A stretch of DNA of 64,000 nucleotides from assembly GCA_963575745.1 (NCBI GenBank), contig CAUYUJ010021704.1:33878-97877 (forward strand). The letters are read 5' to 3'. A program made the position numbers and the translations under genes. The stretch is from Prorocentrum cordatum (Eukaryota; Sar; Dinophyceae; Prorocentrales; Prorocentraceae). This document shows positions 20,847 to 29,159 of the stretch, one piece after another. The notes beneath the pieces were generated by a model. That model was not told the DNA's origin, ran no database searches, and saw only the letters and a program-made list of their open reading frames with translations. How positions within the stretch are numbered: the stretch's first letter is position 1; each line of letters begins with the position of its first letter.

Positions 20847-22157
20847 TCACTTCGTCCTGGCCCTTTTATTATCCCTCTTGTGCTTGTGGGCGAGGATGGG
20901 CAGATCCATGCACAGCTTGTGCATGTCGTAGGCAGTGCAGTACTTTGCGCCCAGGGCGAACATCTGTGCGAGCGCCACGACTTGTCCTTGTCGCATGCCC
21001 ACCTCGAACATCCCACTAGCCGCGCCAGAGGCAGCGGGAGCACGACGGAGCAGCGTCGTCTGGCCGTCAGGCTGCTCGTTGAGAATCCACTCAACGCCGC
21101 GCCACTCGAGCCATTTGCTGTTGTCTCTCCAGTACACAAAACTCAGCGAACTCTCGGTCCTGGCGAACTGGGAATGCCACAATCGAGGATGAGTCACGCA
21201 ATTCTGCCGCACACGCGTCCAGCCAGAGTACCGAACAACTCTGACCTCCACGTCGTGCTTGATGAACAAGTGCTTCAAGAATTCGGGGATGCTGCTGATT
21301 CCGAACACCTCGCGCAGGTGGCCCCACCCGGGATGACCCCGCGGCAGGCACTCCACACGTGGCGCGCCAGAGGCAGCGCGAATCAAGTTGGGCCAGGCGT
21401 TGCAAAGCCAATACTTCCCCTCACCCAAAGAAATGCCTTCCCAGGCGTCGGTCAGCTCGCGGAGGTAGTGCATCTGATGCGACGCCCAGGCGCGCGCAAT
21501 GTCCCACCTTTGGTTCCAGTACTCGGGTGTGTCGTTCCAGTGGTGGATGCCTTCCATCACATCATCAGGGTGAGGAATGTGCTCGCACGCCGACGTCATT
21601 TCCTTGATGAGTCGGGAAATGCGTCGCCGCCGCTCCTTCACCAGGCCTGGCTCGCACAGCCGCATTATTGCCTCCCGCGGCCAGCCCGAATAAGCATTGG
21701 AATGAAACACCACGCACCACCACCACGCACTGCGCCAGGCACCACCACGCACTGCACCAGAGGCAGCACTGGGCTCCGCGGCCGAGGCAACGTCATCCGA
21801 TTCGGAACTGTCGAAGTCGTCGTCACTGCTGTCGTCCTCGTCGGACAGTGACACTAAGCGCTCCGTGTCCTTCGCGTCGCCGTCACTGCTGTCGTCCTCG
21901 TCGGACAGTGACACTAAGCGCCCCGTGTCCTTCGCGTCGCCCGCGCGCGGAGGCAGAAACTGAATCCCCCGCTTCGCTTCCTCGTCGGGTGGCGCCGCGA
22001 GCGCTGCAGAGGCAGCGGGCGCGCCAGAGGCAGCGTCGTCTTCGCTGACCCACGCCCCATCCTCGCGGCAGGGAAAGACACTTTCCACATCCAGCTCAAT
22101 GATGTCGAAAAACACCTGCCGCGCAGCCCTGATGTAGCTTGCTGCCCCTGCAGCCGG
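20847..22157 (-). CDS. C-terminal two-thirds of the large cluster gene (copy 1), after an in-frame TGA
   Basis: This 436-codon open frame directly follows the TGA that ends the 22158-22766 frame and is in the same frame, with no usable ATG before a long way in. It is therefore best read as the continuation of that gene. Features in order: a segment matching the other copy around ARQVFFDIIELDVESVF; an acidic region with a nearly exact 60-bp (20-residue) duplication around LVSLSDEDDSSD (21822-21941); a helical, Trp-rich region (WNQRWDIARAWASHQMHYL); then LWHSQFARTESSLSFVYW and a C-terminal Cys/His-containing stretch ending in a basic tail. The CCAGAGGCAG motif is read in frame as AASGA four times. 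Copy 2 (25116-27757) aligns throughout, which supports real coding. No known family is recognised. Confidence 0.6.
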   Translation of the reverse strand, partial: PAAGAASYIRAARQVFFDIIELDVESVFPCREDGAWVSEDDAASGAPAASAALAAPPDEEAKRGIQFLPPRAGDAKDTGRLVSLSDEDDSSDGDAKDTERLVSLSDEDDSSDDDFDSSESDDVASAAEPSAASGAVRGGAWRSAWWWCVVFHSNAYSGWPREAIMRLCEPGLVKERRRRISRLIKEMTSACEHIPHPDDVMEGIHHWNDTPEYWNQRWDIARAWASHQMHYLRELTDAWEGISLGEGKYWLCNAWPNLIRAASGAPRVECLPRGHPGWGHLREVFGISSIPEFLKHLFIKHDVEVRVVRYSGWTRVRQNCVTHPRLWHSQFARTESSLSFVYWRDNSKWLEWRGVEWILNEQPDGQTTLLRRAPAASGAASGMFEVGMRQGQVVALAQMFALGAKYCTAYDMHKLCMDLPILAHKHKRDNKRARTK

Positions 22158-22766
22158 TCACGCCTTGCTTGGGGCCCACCAGATACGCAACATATCATTG
22201 TGAGTCTTTCTCGTGGAGAGGCCCACCTTGAAGACCGTCCCAGCACAAGCGAGGCTGATTGTTAGGAAGAACTGGCTCGGGTTGCCCTTTGTCGCTCGGC
22301 CTCGCGTGTCCCCTGGGCTCTCAATCCAGTCCTCGCAAGGGTGAATGTCCACTGTGGACGCGGGAGGATGCGAGGAAGCCAACTCGGCCATGCGACGCGC
22401 ATTTGTCGCGTGCTGCATCGTCGCGCCAGCGGCAGCGCCTGTGTACACCGTCAAGTCATCACTCGCGCCCCCCACTGGGGGCACGCCCTTTCCTGGGCGA
22501 ATTTCGTGGGAGAGAGGGATCAGGACATCTTCGCGAATGCACTGGTTGCCGACGATGTGCGTGCACACTCCTCCTGCAACCTGATTTTCGACTTTACAAA
22601 GGCCCCCCGATGGAGCCAGAATCTGGAGGTCGACATAATTTCTGCACGGGTGCTGCTTTTGCCACTGCAGCACGCGGTTTGTAATCTTGTCCGCCTCCTC
22701 AAATTCGATGCCAGGACCCTCGGCGCCAAAGGCGGCCGCGTGCGAGTCCCGGGCGCGCTCCCCCAT
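22158..22766 (-). CDS. N-terminal third of the large cluster gene (copy 1)
   Basis: The 202-residue frame starts MGERARDSHAAAF, contains ITNRVLQWQKQHPCRNYVDL, DVLIPLSHEIRPGKG and LRIWWAPSKA, and ends at TGA 22158-22160. Paralogues at 20030-20362 and 27224-27757 conserve the start (M/V-G-E/R-R), the RVL-W-HP-R-YV core and the VLIP/VPI strand. In copy 2 the residues aligned with this TGA are sense, and homology continues across it. So the TGA is either a nonsense mutation, a readthrough or selenocysteine codon, or a sequence error. Position 3 of the motif block reads AAFGAE, a degenerate form of AASGAE in copy 3. Function is unknown. Confidence 0.6.
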   Translation of the reverse strand: MGERARDSHAAAFGAEGPGIEFEEADKITNRVLQWQKQHPCRNYVDLQILAPSGGLCKVENQVAGGVCTHIVGNQCIREDVLIPLSHEIRPGKGVPPVGGASDDLTVYTGAAAGATMQHATNARRMAELASSHPPASTVDIHPCEDWIESPGDTRGRATKGNPSQFFLTISLACAGTVFKVGLSTRKTHNDMLRIWWAPSKA

Positions 22767-23701
22767 GCTGCCCCGCGCGTGGCGCCTCGGGCGCCAACGC
22801 CAGAGGCGCTGTTGAGCCGAAAAGGCTGCGATTGACGACCACGATGGCGGCTGCGAAGCTGAGGGTGAGGCTGTGGGCGAGCACGGAGAAGTCTAAGAGG
22901 TGAAGGCAGGGGTAGCGTGAGGCGGGGGTGAAGCTGAGCACGAAGATGACCTCGGAGCAGAGGGCGACGGCGAGGAAGATGAGGGCGAAAGCGAACCTGA
23001 GGGCGAAATATCCTCGGGCAAGGGTAAGGAGTCGGTTGGATTGCAGAGAGTGGGGGCGAGGTCGGAAGCAGCGTCAGCATCAAATGGTAGCTCGCACGAT
23101 GGTTGAGAGGAACAGTGGCTTCTTTTTCATGAGATGGCGCAGGAGAAGAGTCACTCTTGCCATCTACGCAAGGACCACAGGGCGCCAGAGGCAGCCACAC
23201 AATTGCGCCAGAGGCAGCAACCGTCAGCACGACGCGCGCGTGAGAATGAGACGCCCCGCGCTGCCAACGCAAGGGCGGTGCAAACGCCCTCCTTCGCAAC
23301 GACCATCACGCGAGAATTCCCCCCTCAGAGCCGACGCCACCAGGCCCCTCTCGGAAGCGAGTGCTCGAGGGACCGCTCGCGTGGCAAGGGGCGCGCCAGA
23401 GGCAGCGTTGTGGCACGCCAGAGGCAGTGCGTCGCCTACTCTTCGTCATCCTCGCCAGAGGCAGCGTGTCGCAAGAGCAGCAGCTGGAAAAGCTCGAGGA
23501 GGCGGAGCAGCAGCAGTACCAGCAGCCGGCAGCAGCTCCAGAGCACGAGCGTTCCTTTCCCCCCCCCGGAGCGGCGCAGAGAGCACCTAGCTGACACGGA
23601 GCCCCGAGTCTGGAGAACCCTGCGCCAAACGAGGGAAGCGCCAGAGGCAGCCTGCAAGCCATTTCTGCGTGAAAAAAGATCAGCGCCAAAGGCGGCCTGG
23701 A
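22767..23701. other. Intergenic spacer of the cluster, with oriented motif copies
   Basis: This lies between the end of the coiled-coil gene and the start of the large gene. It holds at least six CCAGAGGCAG motif copies (near 23184, 23207, 23396, 23418, 23454 and 23641), a glutamine-codon-rich block at 23465-23560 and CCCCGAGTCTGGAGAACCC. These are shared with 27838-27980 and 28355-28620. Frames here are not called. Confidence 0.6.
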
Positions 23702-24451
23702 TCAGTTGACGATCCCAGTGCGCTGATTCATCTTCTTGCTGCGTGGCTCTACGGGGGCCGTCTCCTCGTCGTCGCGGCGGTCCTCCTCCTCCGCAGCCGC
23801 TGCCGCTGCACCGCCGGTTGCACTTGAGGATTCCCCACCCGCGCTGCCCTGTGCCCTCGCAGAACTTGCGCCGGAGCTGTCGTCAGCGCGGCGCGCGCCA
23901 GAGGCAGCGTCTCCGATGGCTGGAACAAGTCCTGATCCTGGTCCACTGAGAGCCGCTCTTTTTGCCCTGTTGCGATAGTACAATTCGCGTTTCATGCGTA
24001 GGCTCCTGGCGTAAGGGCCCTCGACCTTTTCGTGGATCTTCCCGGAGCTGTCCGCGACCACTGGCTCCGACTGGCGGTGGGCCTTCAGCGGGAAGGTCTT
24101 GTCCTGGAAAACATCCTTCTTGTCGTTCTTGTCCTGCGCACGCGCGCCAGAGGCAGCGGCGGCAGCCTCGGCAGAGAGCGCCGCGTTCCCGACGCCGTCC
24201 GCGAGCGCCTTCAGAGTCGAAGTCAAATCTTCGCACTTGCGTTTGTACTCCGACTTCTCCTCCTCGAGCTTGCGGATCTCCAGCTCCTTCTCTGCGAGCG
24301 CCAAAGCCATGTGCTGATTCTCCTGGACGCGCGCGTCGTGCTCTGCGGCGGCGGAGCCGCAGCCGCCAGCAGACGTTCGCGCGCGCCCCGCGGCGCGGAC
24401 GCCTGCGCGAGGTGGGGAAGCTGGAGCAGAAGAAGAGCCGCGAGAGGCCAA
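23702..24451 (-). CDS. Coiled-coil protein with basic C-terminus (cluster gene, full copy)
   Basis: This 249-residue frame has a low-complexity Ala/Ser/Arg N-terminus, a clear coiled coil at about 40-85 (ALAEKELEIRKLEEEKSEYK), an Ala-rich hinge with AASGA, a conserved-looking segment (FPLKAHRQSEPV, then VEGPYARSLRMKRELYYRNR), a second AASGA, a run of Glu/Asp and a basic end (EPRSKKMNQRTGIVN plus TGA). The last 30 codons and the 3' flank are repeated at 28612-28720 with few changes, which shows selection or recent duplication. The true start may be the internal Met before ALALAEKE. It precedes the large gene on the same strand by about 0.9 kb. Possible roles include a nuclear or scaffold protein; nothing decides this. 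Confidence 0.55.
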   Translation of the reverse strand: MASRGSSSAPASPPRAGVRAAGRARTSAGGCGSAAAEHDARVQENQHMALALAEKELEIRKLEEEKSEYKRKCEDLTSTLKALADGVGNAALSAEAAAAASGARAQDKNDKKDVFQDKTFPLKAHRQSEPVVADSSGKIHEKVEGPYARSLRMKRELYYRNRAKRAALSGPGSGLVPAIGDAASGARRADDSSGASSARAQGSAGGESSSATGGAAAAAAEEEDRRDDEETAPVEPRSKKMNQRTGIVN

Positions 24452-24539
24452 CGGTAAGCGATGTCAAGGTCAGCGCGCTTGCGTGACTTGATCCCAAAAG
24501 GCGACGTCGAGCTGGGCATGGATTGTCTGTCAGGAACAC

Positions 24540-24845
24540 TACACGAACACGAGGAAACTAAGCGCGACCCAAGAAAAAACCCAACTCGACCATGAGAAAA
24601 CGAAACACGACCACGGTAAAACTAAACACAACCAGAACAAAACTAAACGCGACTATAGGACATAACTACTAAACACGACCAGGAGAAAACTAGGCAGGAC
24701 CCAAAAGAAAACCAAATACTACCATAGGAAAGCCAAACACGACAAAGCGAAAACTAAGCACGACCAAGAAAACACTAAACGCGACCAGGGGGAAACTGAA
24801 CGCGACCATAGTAAGAAGTAAGCTAAACACCACGAGTGAAATCAA
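24540..24845 (-). repeat. Diverged, inverted copy of the 21-bp satellite family
   Basis: About 14 units of AAAACTAAACACGACCA plus four variable bases occur with a period of roughly 21 bp. The reverse complement, TGGTCGTGTTTAGTTTT, matches the GGTCCTGTTTAGTTTT core of the 13.4-20.0 kb array. It is more diverged than that array and on the opposite strand. Confidence 0.75.
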
Positions 24846-25115
24846 AGAACACGAAGAGAACAGTAAACAGGAAAACGAAAAGTTCACAGAGAGCACAATA
24901 CACAGAGAGCACAATGATGCGAGTGGCGATGACGACGACGAGGACGATGTCGGCGACGACGTCGGCGGCTTTTTTCTTTCGCCCGTGCGCAGGCGAGCGT
25001 GCTCAGCAGCGACGCGCTGCGCGCAGAAGTAAGGAAGCGCCAGAGGCAGCTAGGGCAGAAGTAAGTAAGTGTCGCAAAGACGCGCCAGAGGCAGCGACCC
25101 AGCAGTGCCACGCTC

Positions 25116-27757
25116 TCACCCTGGACGCCTGGGCAGGCGCCAGGCCCCTCTCTCCGCAAACTGGAGGCGCCGGGCATTCCTGTTGATAACAGCCTGCTCC
25201 GACTGCGACCGGCTGCGCCCTTTCCTGCGCGCGAACATCGGTTGTCGGAGGTACCACGTGCACAGGTAGTGGCAGGAGCAAAGGAGGCACCCGTAGTCGA
25301 ACAGCTCCGCAAGTGTTATGTAATTGCCCGCCCTGCTGTACCACGTCTCGCCAGAGGTAGAGGTGACGTCGCGGGTGACACGCTTGAGAACGTAGGTCTC
25401 GCCATCCTCCATGTGCAGGACCGCGTTGATGTCCTCCAGAGGCAGGAATTCCGTCCCCCTTCTCGCATTCGCCCAGACCAGATACTCACGCGCCCGCTCG
25501 GTCTTGACCAGCTGGCGATGCCAGAAATTGACGTGGAAGAGCATCTCGACGTGGCCAGAGTCCACCTCGATCCATGCGAGGGCCCCCCAGTGCCGCGCCT
25601 CGCCGCTGTGCTTCTCGAGGATGTGGTGGACGTACCTTTCGTCGCTGGGAATGCCGGCCACGCGCTTCGACTGCTAAGGCCTCTGGCGCGAGCGCCGCCC
25701 ACCCGTCGCCGAGCACGGCGTTCGGGCACGCGTCGGCAAAGGGCGCGCCAGAGGCAGCGACAGGCGCGCAGGAGGCAGCGTCCGGCCACAGGGCCTGCTG
25801 GAGCCGCTTCTTGCAGTGTTGTTTCTCGGAGGCCAGCGCGCGCGCGCGACGTCCCACATCCCCCCCGCGTTGTCTGGGCTGTCGCTTCGGCGGGGCATGC
25901 CGTGGCGAAACTGCCCCAGCGTAGGGGCGAGCTCGCAGAAATGGTCGAGCCGGCGCAGAAGCGCATGGCCGTTTGCGTCCTGGAGCTGCGGCATTTGCCA
26001 GTTTCGGACAAGAGCTCTTGCGTTCGCTTCCCAACTCGCCCCGTTGTCGACGAAATGGTACTCCTTAGGCCTGTCCGATCGGTAGACCGCGCGTAGCTCG
26101 GCCTCCTGAGCCTCGGGCAATCGCGACAAGGCCCGCTCAGACAGAGGAGTCGTCAGTGACACTAAACCGGGGTCGTCGGTAACACCAGCAACAAAGTCGA
26201 GGTCGCCAGAGACACCAACCTCTGACTCGTCCCCTGAGTCTGACGCGCCAACCTCTGACTCGTCCCCTGATTCTGATGCGCCAGAGGCAGTAGACGCGCA
26301 AGAAACAGCAGAAAGATCTGCCTGGCTTCTGGAGCGCATCCTCGTCCGCCGCTCTTCCGTCCGCTCCTCGTCTCTCCCCCGTCGCGTCGTGTCCATCGAC
26401 TGGCTTGCAGGCGGAGGCGCCGCGATCGCGCTGCCCGAGGCCGCCGCTGCCGAAGGCGCAGCATAGCCGCCAGAGGCAGGCAGGGGCGGCGCGGTGGCAG
26501 CAGCAGCAGGCGCGGAAACGTGAGGAGCCTGCCCTGGCGGCGGCGGCGGCGAGCTGGCGGCCGGCCGCGGCGGCGGCGACGAGCTAGCAGCGCTAGCGGC
26601 ACTCATCGATGCCAGCGGTGCCACATGCAGAGGTGGCATGACACGCGCGCCAGAGGCAGCGGTGCTGGTATTCTGTGAAGTCGCCGCGGCAGGCGGCGGC
26701 GCGGCCTTCTGAGGCGCCGCAGGCGGCGGCACCTGCGGCGGCGCCGCGGCAGGCGGTGGCGCCGCCTGCGGCAGCCCCGGCGGGAACTGAGCTGGAGCTG
26801 CCGCGGGGGCAGCTGGCGCAGCAGGAGCAGCAGCTGCAGCTGGCGCAGGAGCTGCAACACCCGCAGCAGCTGCAGCTGGCGCAGGAGCAGCTGGCGCAGC
26901 AGGAGCTGCCGCAGGAGCAGCAACGGGAGCAGCTGCAGCAGCAGCAGGAGCGGCGAACGCGCCAGAGCCAGCGGGCGCGGCAGAGGCAGCGGACGCGCCA
27001 GAGGCAGCGGAGACGTTTGGGAGAGCGTGAAACTCGTGGGCGTATATTTCTGGCACTCGATGGTTGCCTTCCATCAAGTCGAAAAAGACTGCCCAGGCCA
27101 CATCCTCTTGCTCCGGCGAGAGCATCGCCTTGCGAGCAGGCTTCCACCACAAACCGAGCAGCCCATGAGCAGCAGGGTCATCACGCACTATTTTGGCGGC
27201 CCCGTTGACAGAGCACCCGGCGATCATCTCCGCGCGGGGCGCCGCCGACAGTTGCAAATCAAATGAAGACTGGTGCCATTTTCTGCGCGACCAAATCTGT
27301 CCTTCTGCTGTGGGTGTTGGTCTGCGTCGTTGGGCCCACGCTGAACATGACAGACCATGAGGTGGCTCCTGGCCAGAGACGCGATCCTGTGGATGTCCGC
27401 CCGGCGCATGTGCGTCTCTGGCCCCGCGCCAGAGGCATCGACGCAACATTTTTGCAACGTTGTCTCGACACCGTTATTACCTATCATCGCGGTCACCTCG
27501 TGAATAGGCACAAAGAACGGCGTCATCCACCATTCCTGGACGACCTTGCCATTAGAGTAATTGGTGCACGCGCGCCAAGACCTCTGGCCGTCTTTGGTTG
27601 GCCGCCCACCAATCCGGAAATTGACGAGGCCACCAGGTCGGACGGGATGTACTTCTCGCCAGGACCTCCCGGACTCGGCTCCCGACACCACGGCGAGGTC
27701 ATCCACCATAGAAGAACGCGCGCCAGAGGCAGCCTTCTCCGCGCCGCGGCGACCCAT
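25116..27757 (-). pseudogene. Large cluster gene, copy 2, with broken frame
   Basis: Homology to copy 1 runs through several frames. From 27757: MGRRGAEKAASGA, GGLVNF, EWWMTPFFVPIHEV (N-terminal part). There is a frame change at about 27260-27300. Then LGLWWKPARKAML, VAWAVFFDLMEGNHRV, a long Ala/Pro/Gln-coded insert (26660-26960), an acidic region with a 36-bp duplication (ESGDESEVGASD), and WDVARA. A (CG)n run at 25837-25848 is 2 bp out of phase with the downstream homology (ALASEKQHCKKRLQQAL). The first frame resumes after TAG 25674-25676 with VAGIPSDERYVHHI, then FWHRQLVKTE, and the C-terminus to 25116. Compensating breaks suggest either indels, sequencing errors or unrecognised introns. 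Function is unknown. Confidence 0.5.
26660..26970. repeat. GCA/GCC-rich low-complexity insert in copy 2
   Basis: GCAGCAGGAGCAGCTGGCGCAGGAGCTGC-like triplets code for Ala/Pro on the minus strand and Gln/Ala/Leu on the plus strand. Copy 1 lacks an equivalent, so this is a lineage-specific triplet expansion. Confidence 0.7.
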
Positions 27758-27837
27758 CGCGGCTAACGCGCCGCGTTCGCGCCGCCCCCGCTGGAGCCGG
27801 CAAACGCCACGGACATGCGGGAAGAGCAGGTGGAGGA

Positions 27838-27980
27838 CGAGGAGACCAGCAGCAGCAGCACCAACAACAGGAGCAGCAGCAGGAAAAGCTGGAGGAGGTG
27901 GAGCAGCAACAGTGGCAGCAGATGGCAGCAGCAGCCTGCAAGCCATTGCTGCGCAAACGGATATCAGCGCCAGAGGCAGC
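27838..27980. repeat. Repeated intergenic block (also 23465-23660 and 28355-28620)
   Basis: The shared order is CAGCAG-rich tract, GAGGCGGAGCAGCAGCAG or a variant, GCCTGCAAGCCATT, a short A-rich word ending GATATCAGCGCC, and AGAGGCAGCCTG. Three versions in the cluster mark the spacing of duplicated units. Confidence 0.6.
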
Positions 27981-28055
27981 CTGCGGAGGAGAAGGAGCAG
28001 CAGCGGGAGAGTACGGCACTGGGGGACACGCGAGTCAGCGCAGGCGCCTCTTGGT

Positions 28056-28260
28056 CAGTTGGGTTCGCGTAGAGGCTCAACCACGCGAGGTTCTGGCATT
28101 GCCAGTGCCCCGCGACTCCAAGGGTTGCCGAGCCAACCGCCGGCGCACCCTTGGCGTCGCGACGTACGGATGCGCCCGCGGTTGGCTCGGCAACCCTTGG
28201 AGTCGCGGGCTATTGGTATTGCGAGAACCTCGCGTGGTTGGGCCTCTGAGCGAACCCAAT
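28056..28260. repeat. Foldback element with arms of about 90 bp
   Basis: Arm 28056-28147 (AGTTGGGTTCGCG, AGAGGCTCAACCACGCGAGG, CGCGACTCCAAGGGTTGCCG, AGCCAACCGC) is the reverse complement of 28171-28260 at roughly 85% identity. The spacer is about 23 bp. It could be a MITE-like or foldback transposon, or a hairpin-forming intergenic element. No clear target-site duplication was found. Confidence 0.75.
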
Positions 28261-28354
28261 GGGCACCTGCTTTCCCTCGCGCTTTCCCCAGTGCCGTGCT
28301 CCTCCAGCCTCTCCTGCTGCTCGCAGCGGCAGCAGGGGCAGCGGCTTGCAGGCG

Positions 28355-28560
28355 GAGGATCAGCAGCAACAACAGGAGCAGCAGCTGGAGGAGGCGGAGC
28401 AGCAGCAGTACCAGCAGCTGGCAGCAGCGGCAGAGCATGACCCTGTTTTTTTGTCCGCTGCACGCTGCGCACCAGCGGCGCAGTCCAGGGCACCTGGTAC
28501 GGAGCCCTAGTCTGGAGAACCCAGAGGCAGCCTGCAAGCGATGGGAGCGCCAGGAGGCAG
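28355..28560. repeat. Repeated intergenic block, third version
   Basis: GATCAGCAGCAACAACAGGA, then GGAGGCGGAGCAGCAGCAGT, then CCTAGTCTGGAGAACCC and motif copies. It parallels 23465-23660. Confidence 0.6.
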
Positions 28561-28611
28561 CCCCCAAGCCATTGCTGTGTGAAAAGATATCAGCACCAGA
28601 GGCAGCCTGGA

Positions 28612-28720
28612 TCAGTCGACGATCCCAGTGCGGTTCTTCATCTTCTTGCTGCGTGGCTCTTCGGGGGCCGTCTCCTCGTCGTCGCGGCGGCCCCCCGCCC
28701 GCGCCAGAGGCAGCGTTCCC
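28612..28720 (-). pseudogene. Tail fragment of a second coiled-coil gene copy
   Basis: About 30 codons (GGRRDDEETAPEEPRSKKMK, then NRTGIVD and a stop) match the C-terminus of the gene at 23702-24451, and the 3' flank (CCTGGATCAG then CGACGATCCCAGTGCG) matches too. Upstream of DDEETAP the homology is lost into motif-rich sequence. The distance to the full copy is about 4.9 kb, the same as between the two large-gene copies, so this is the remnant of the preceding tandem unit. Confidence 0.6.
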
Positions 28721-28816
28721 CGCGCCAGAAGCAGCTGGAAGCCATTGCCCGCTTCCGCCAACCTGGATTTCCGAAGCTCGCCGCGCTCGCAGCACAAGCG
28801 GCGCGCTGAGTCGCCA

Positions 28817-29071
28817 TTACTTTTTCTTATTGTTAGTATTATTATTCTTCTTCGTCTTCTTCTGCTTCTCAGGGGGTAGCAGCTTCCGAAGTCGCTCTCG
28901 TGGAGTCGTCGCTGCCACGATCTGCGAGAACTGTCCAAGGTGTCCCCAGATTCGTTGGAGACGCCGGATCCTGAACAGGCTCTCCACGATCCAGTACAAA
29001 CGCTCAGCCGCAGGCCGCAGCCTGCGACCACGCCCAACCGGGCCCGCCTCTGATTCAGACTCTCCAGACAT
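28817..29071 (-). CDS. Small basic protein, unrecognised
   Basis: An 84-residue frame starts MSGESESEAG and continues with a helix-prone stretch RLYWIVESLFRIRRLQRIWG and GQFSQIVAATTPRERLRKLL. It ends in a Lys/Asn-rich tail before TAA. A CCAGAGGCAG motif copy lies just upstream of the ATG. It could be the first gene of the duplicated cluster or the end of a larger gene whose upstream exons are hidden by repeats. Confidence is limited by length. Confidence 0.35.
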   Translation of the reverse strand: MSGESESEAGPVGRGRRLRPAAERLYWIVESLFRIRRLQRIWGHLGQFSQIVAATTPRERLRKLLPPEKQKKTKKNNNTNNKKK

Positions 29072-29159
29072 CTGAACCCGCGCCAGAGGCAGCGGCACCA
29101 CGCTCGCGGTTTGGGGGGAGCGCGAAAAACGATCTACTCGCGTCCGAGAGCCGAAACCG

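Noticed and set aside
23134-23709. Glutamine-rich plus-strand protein in the cluster
   Set aside because: The block is repeated between genes of the opposite strand and appears to be spacer. The frame is not kept among the three versions.
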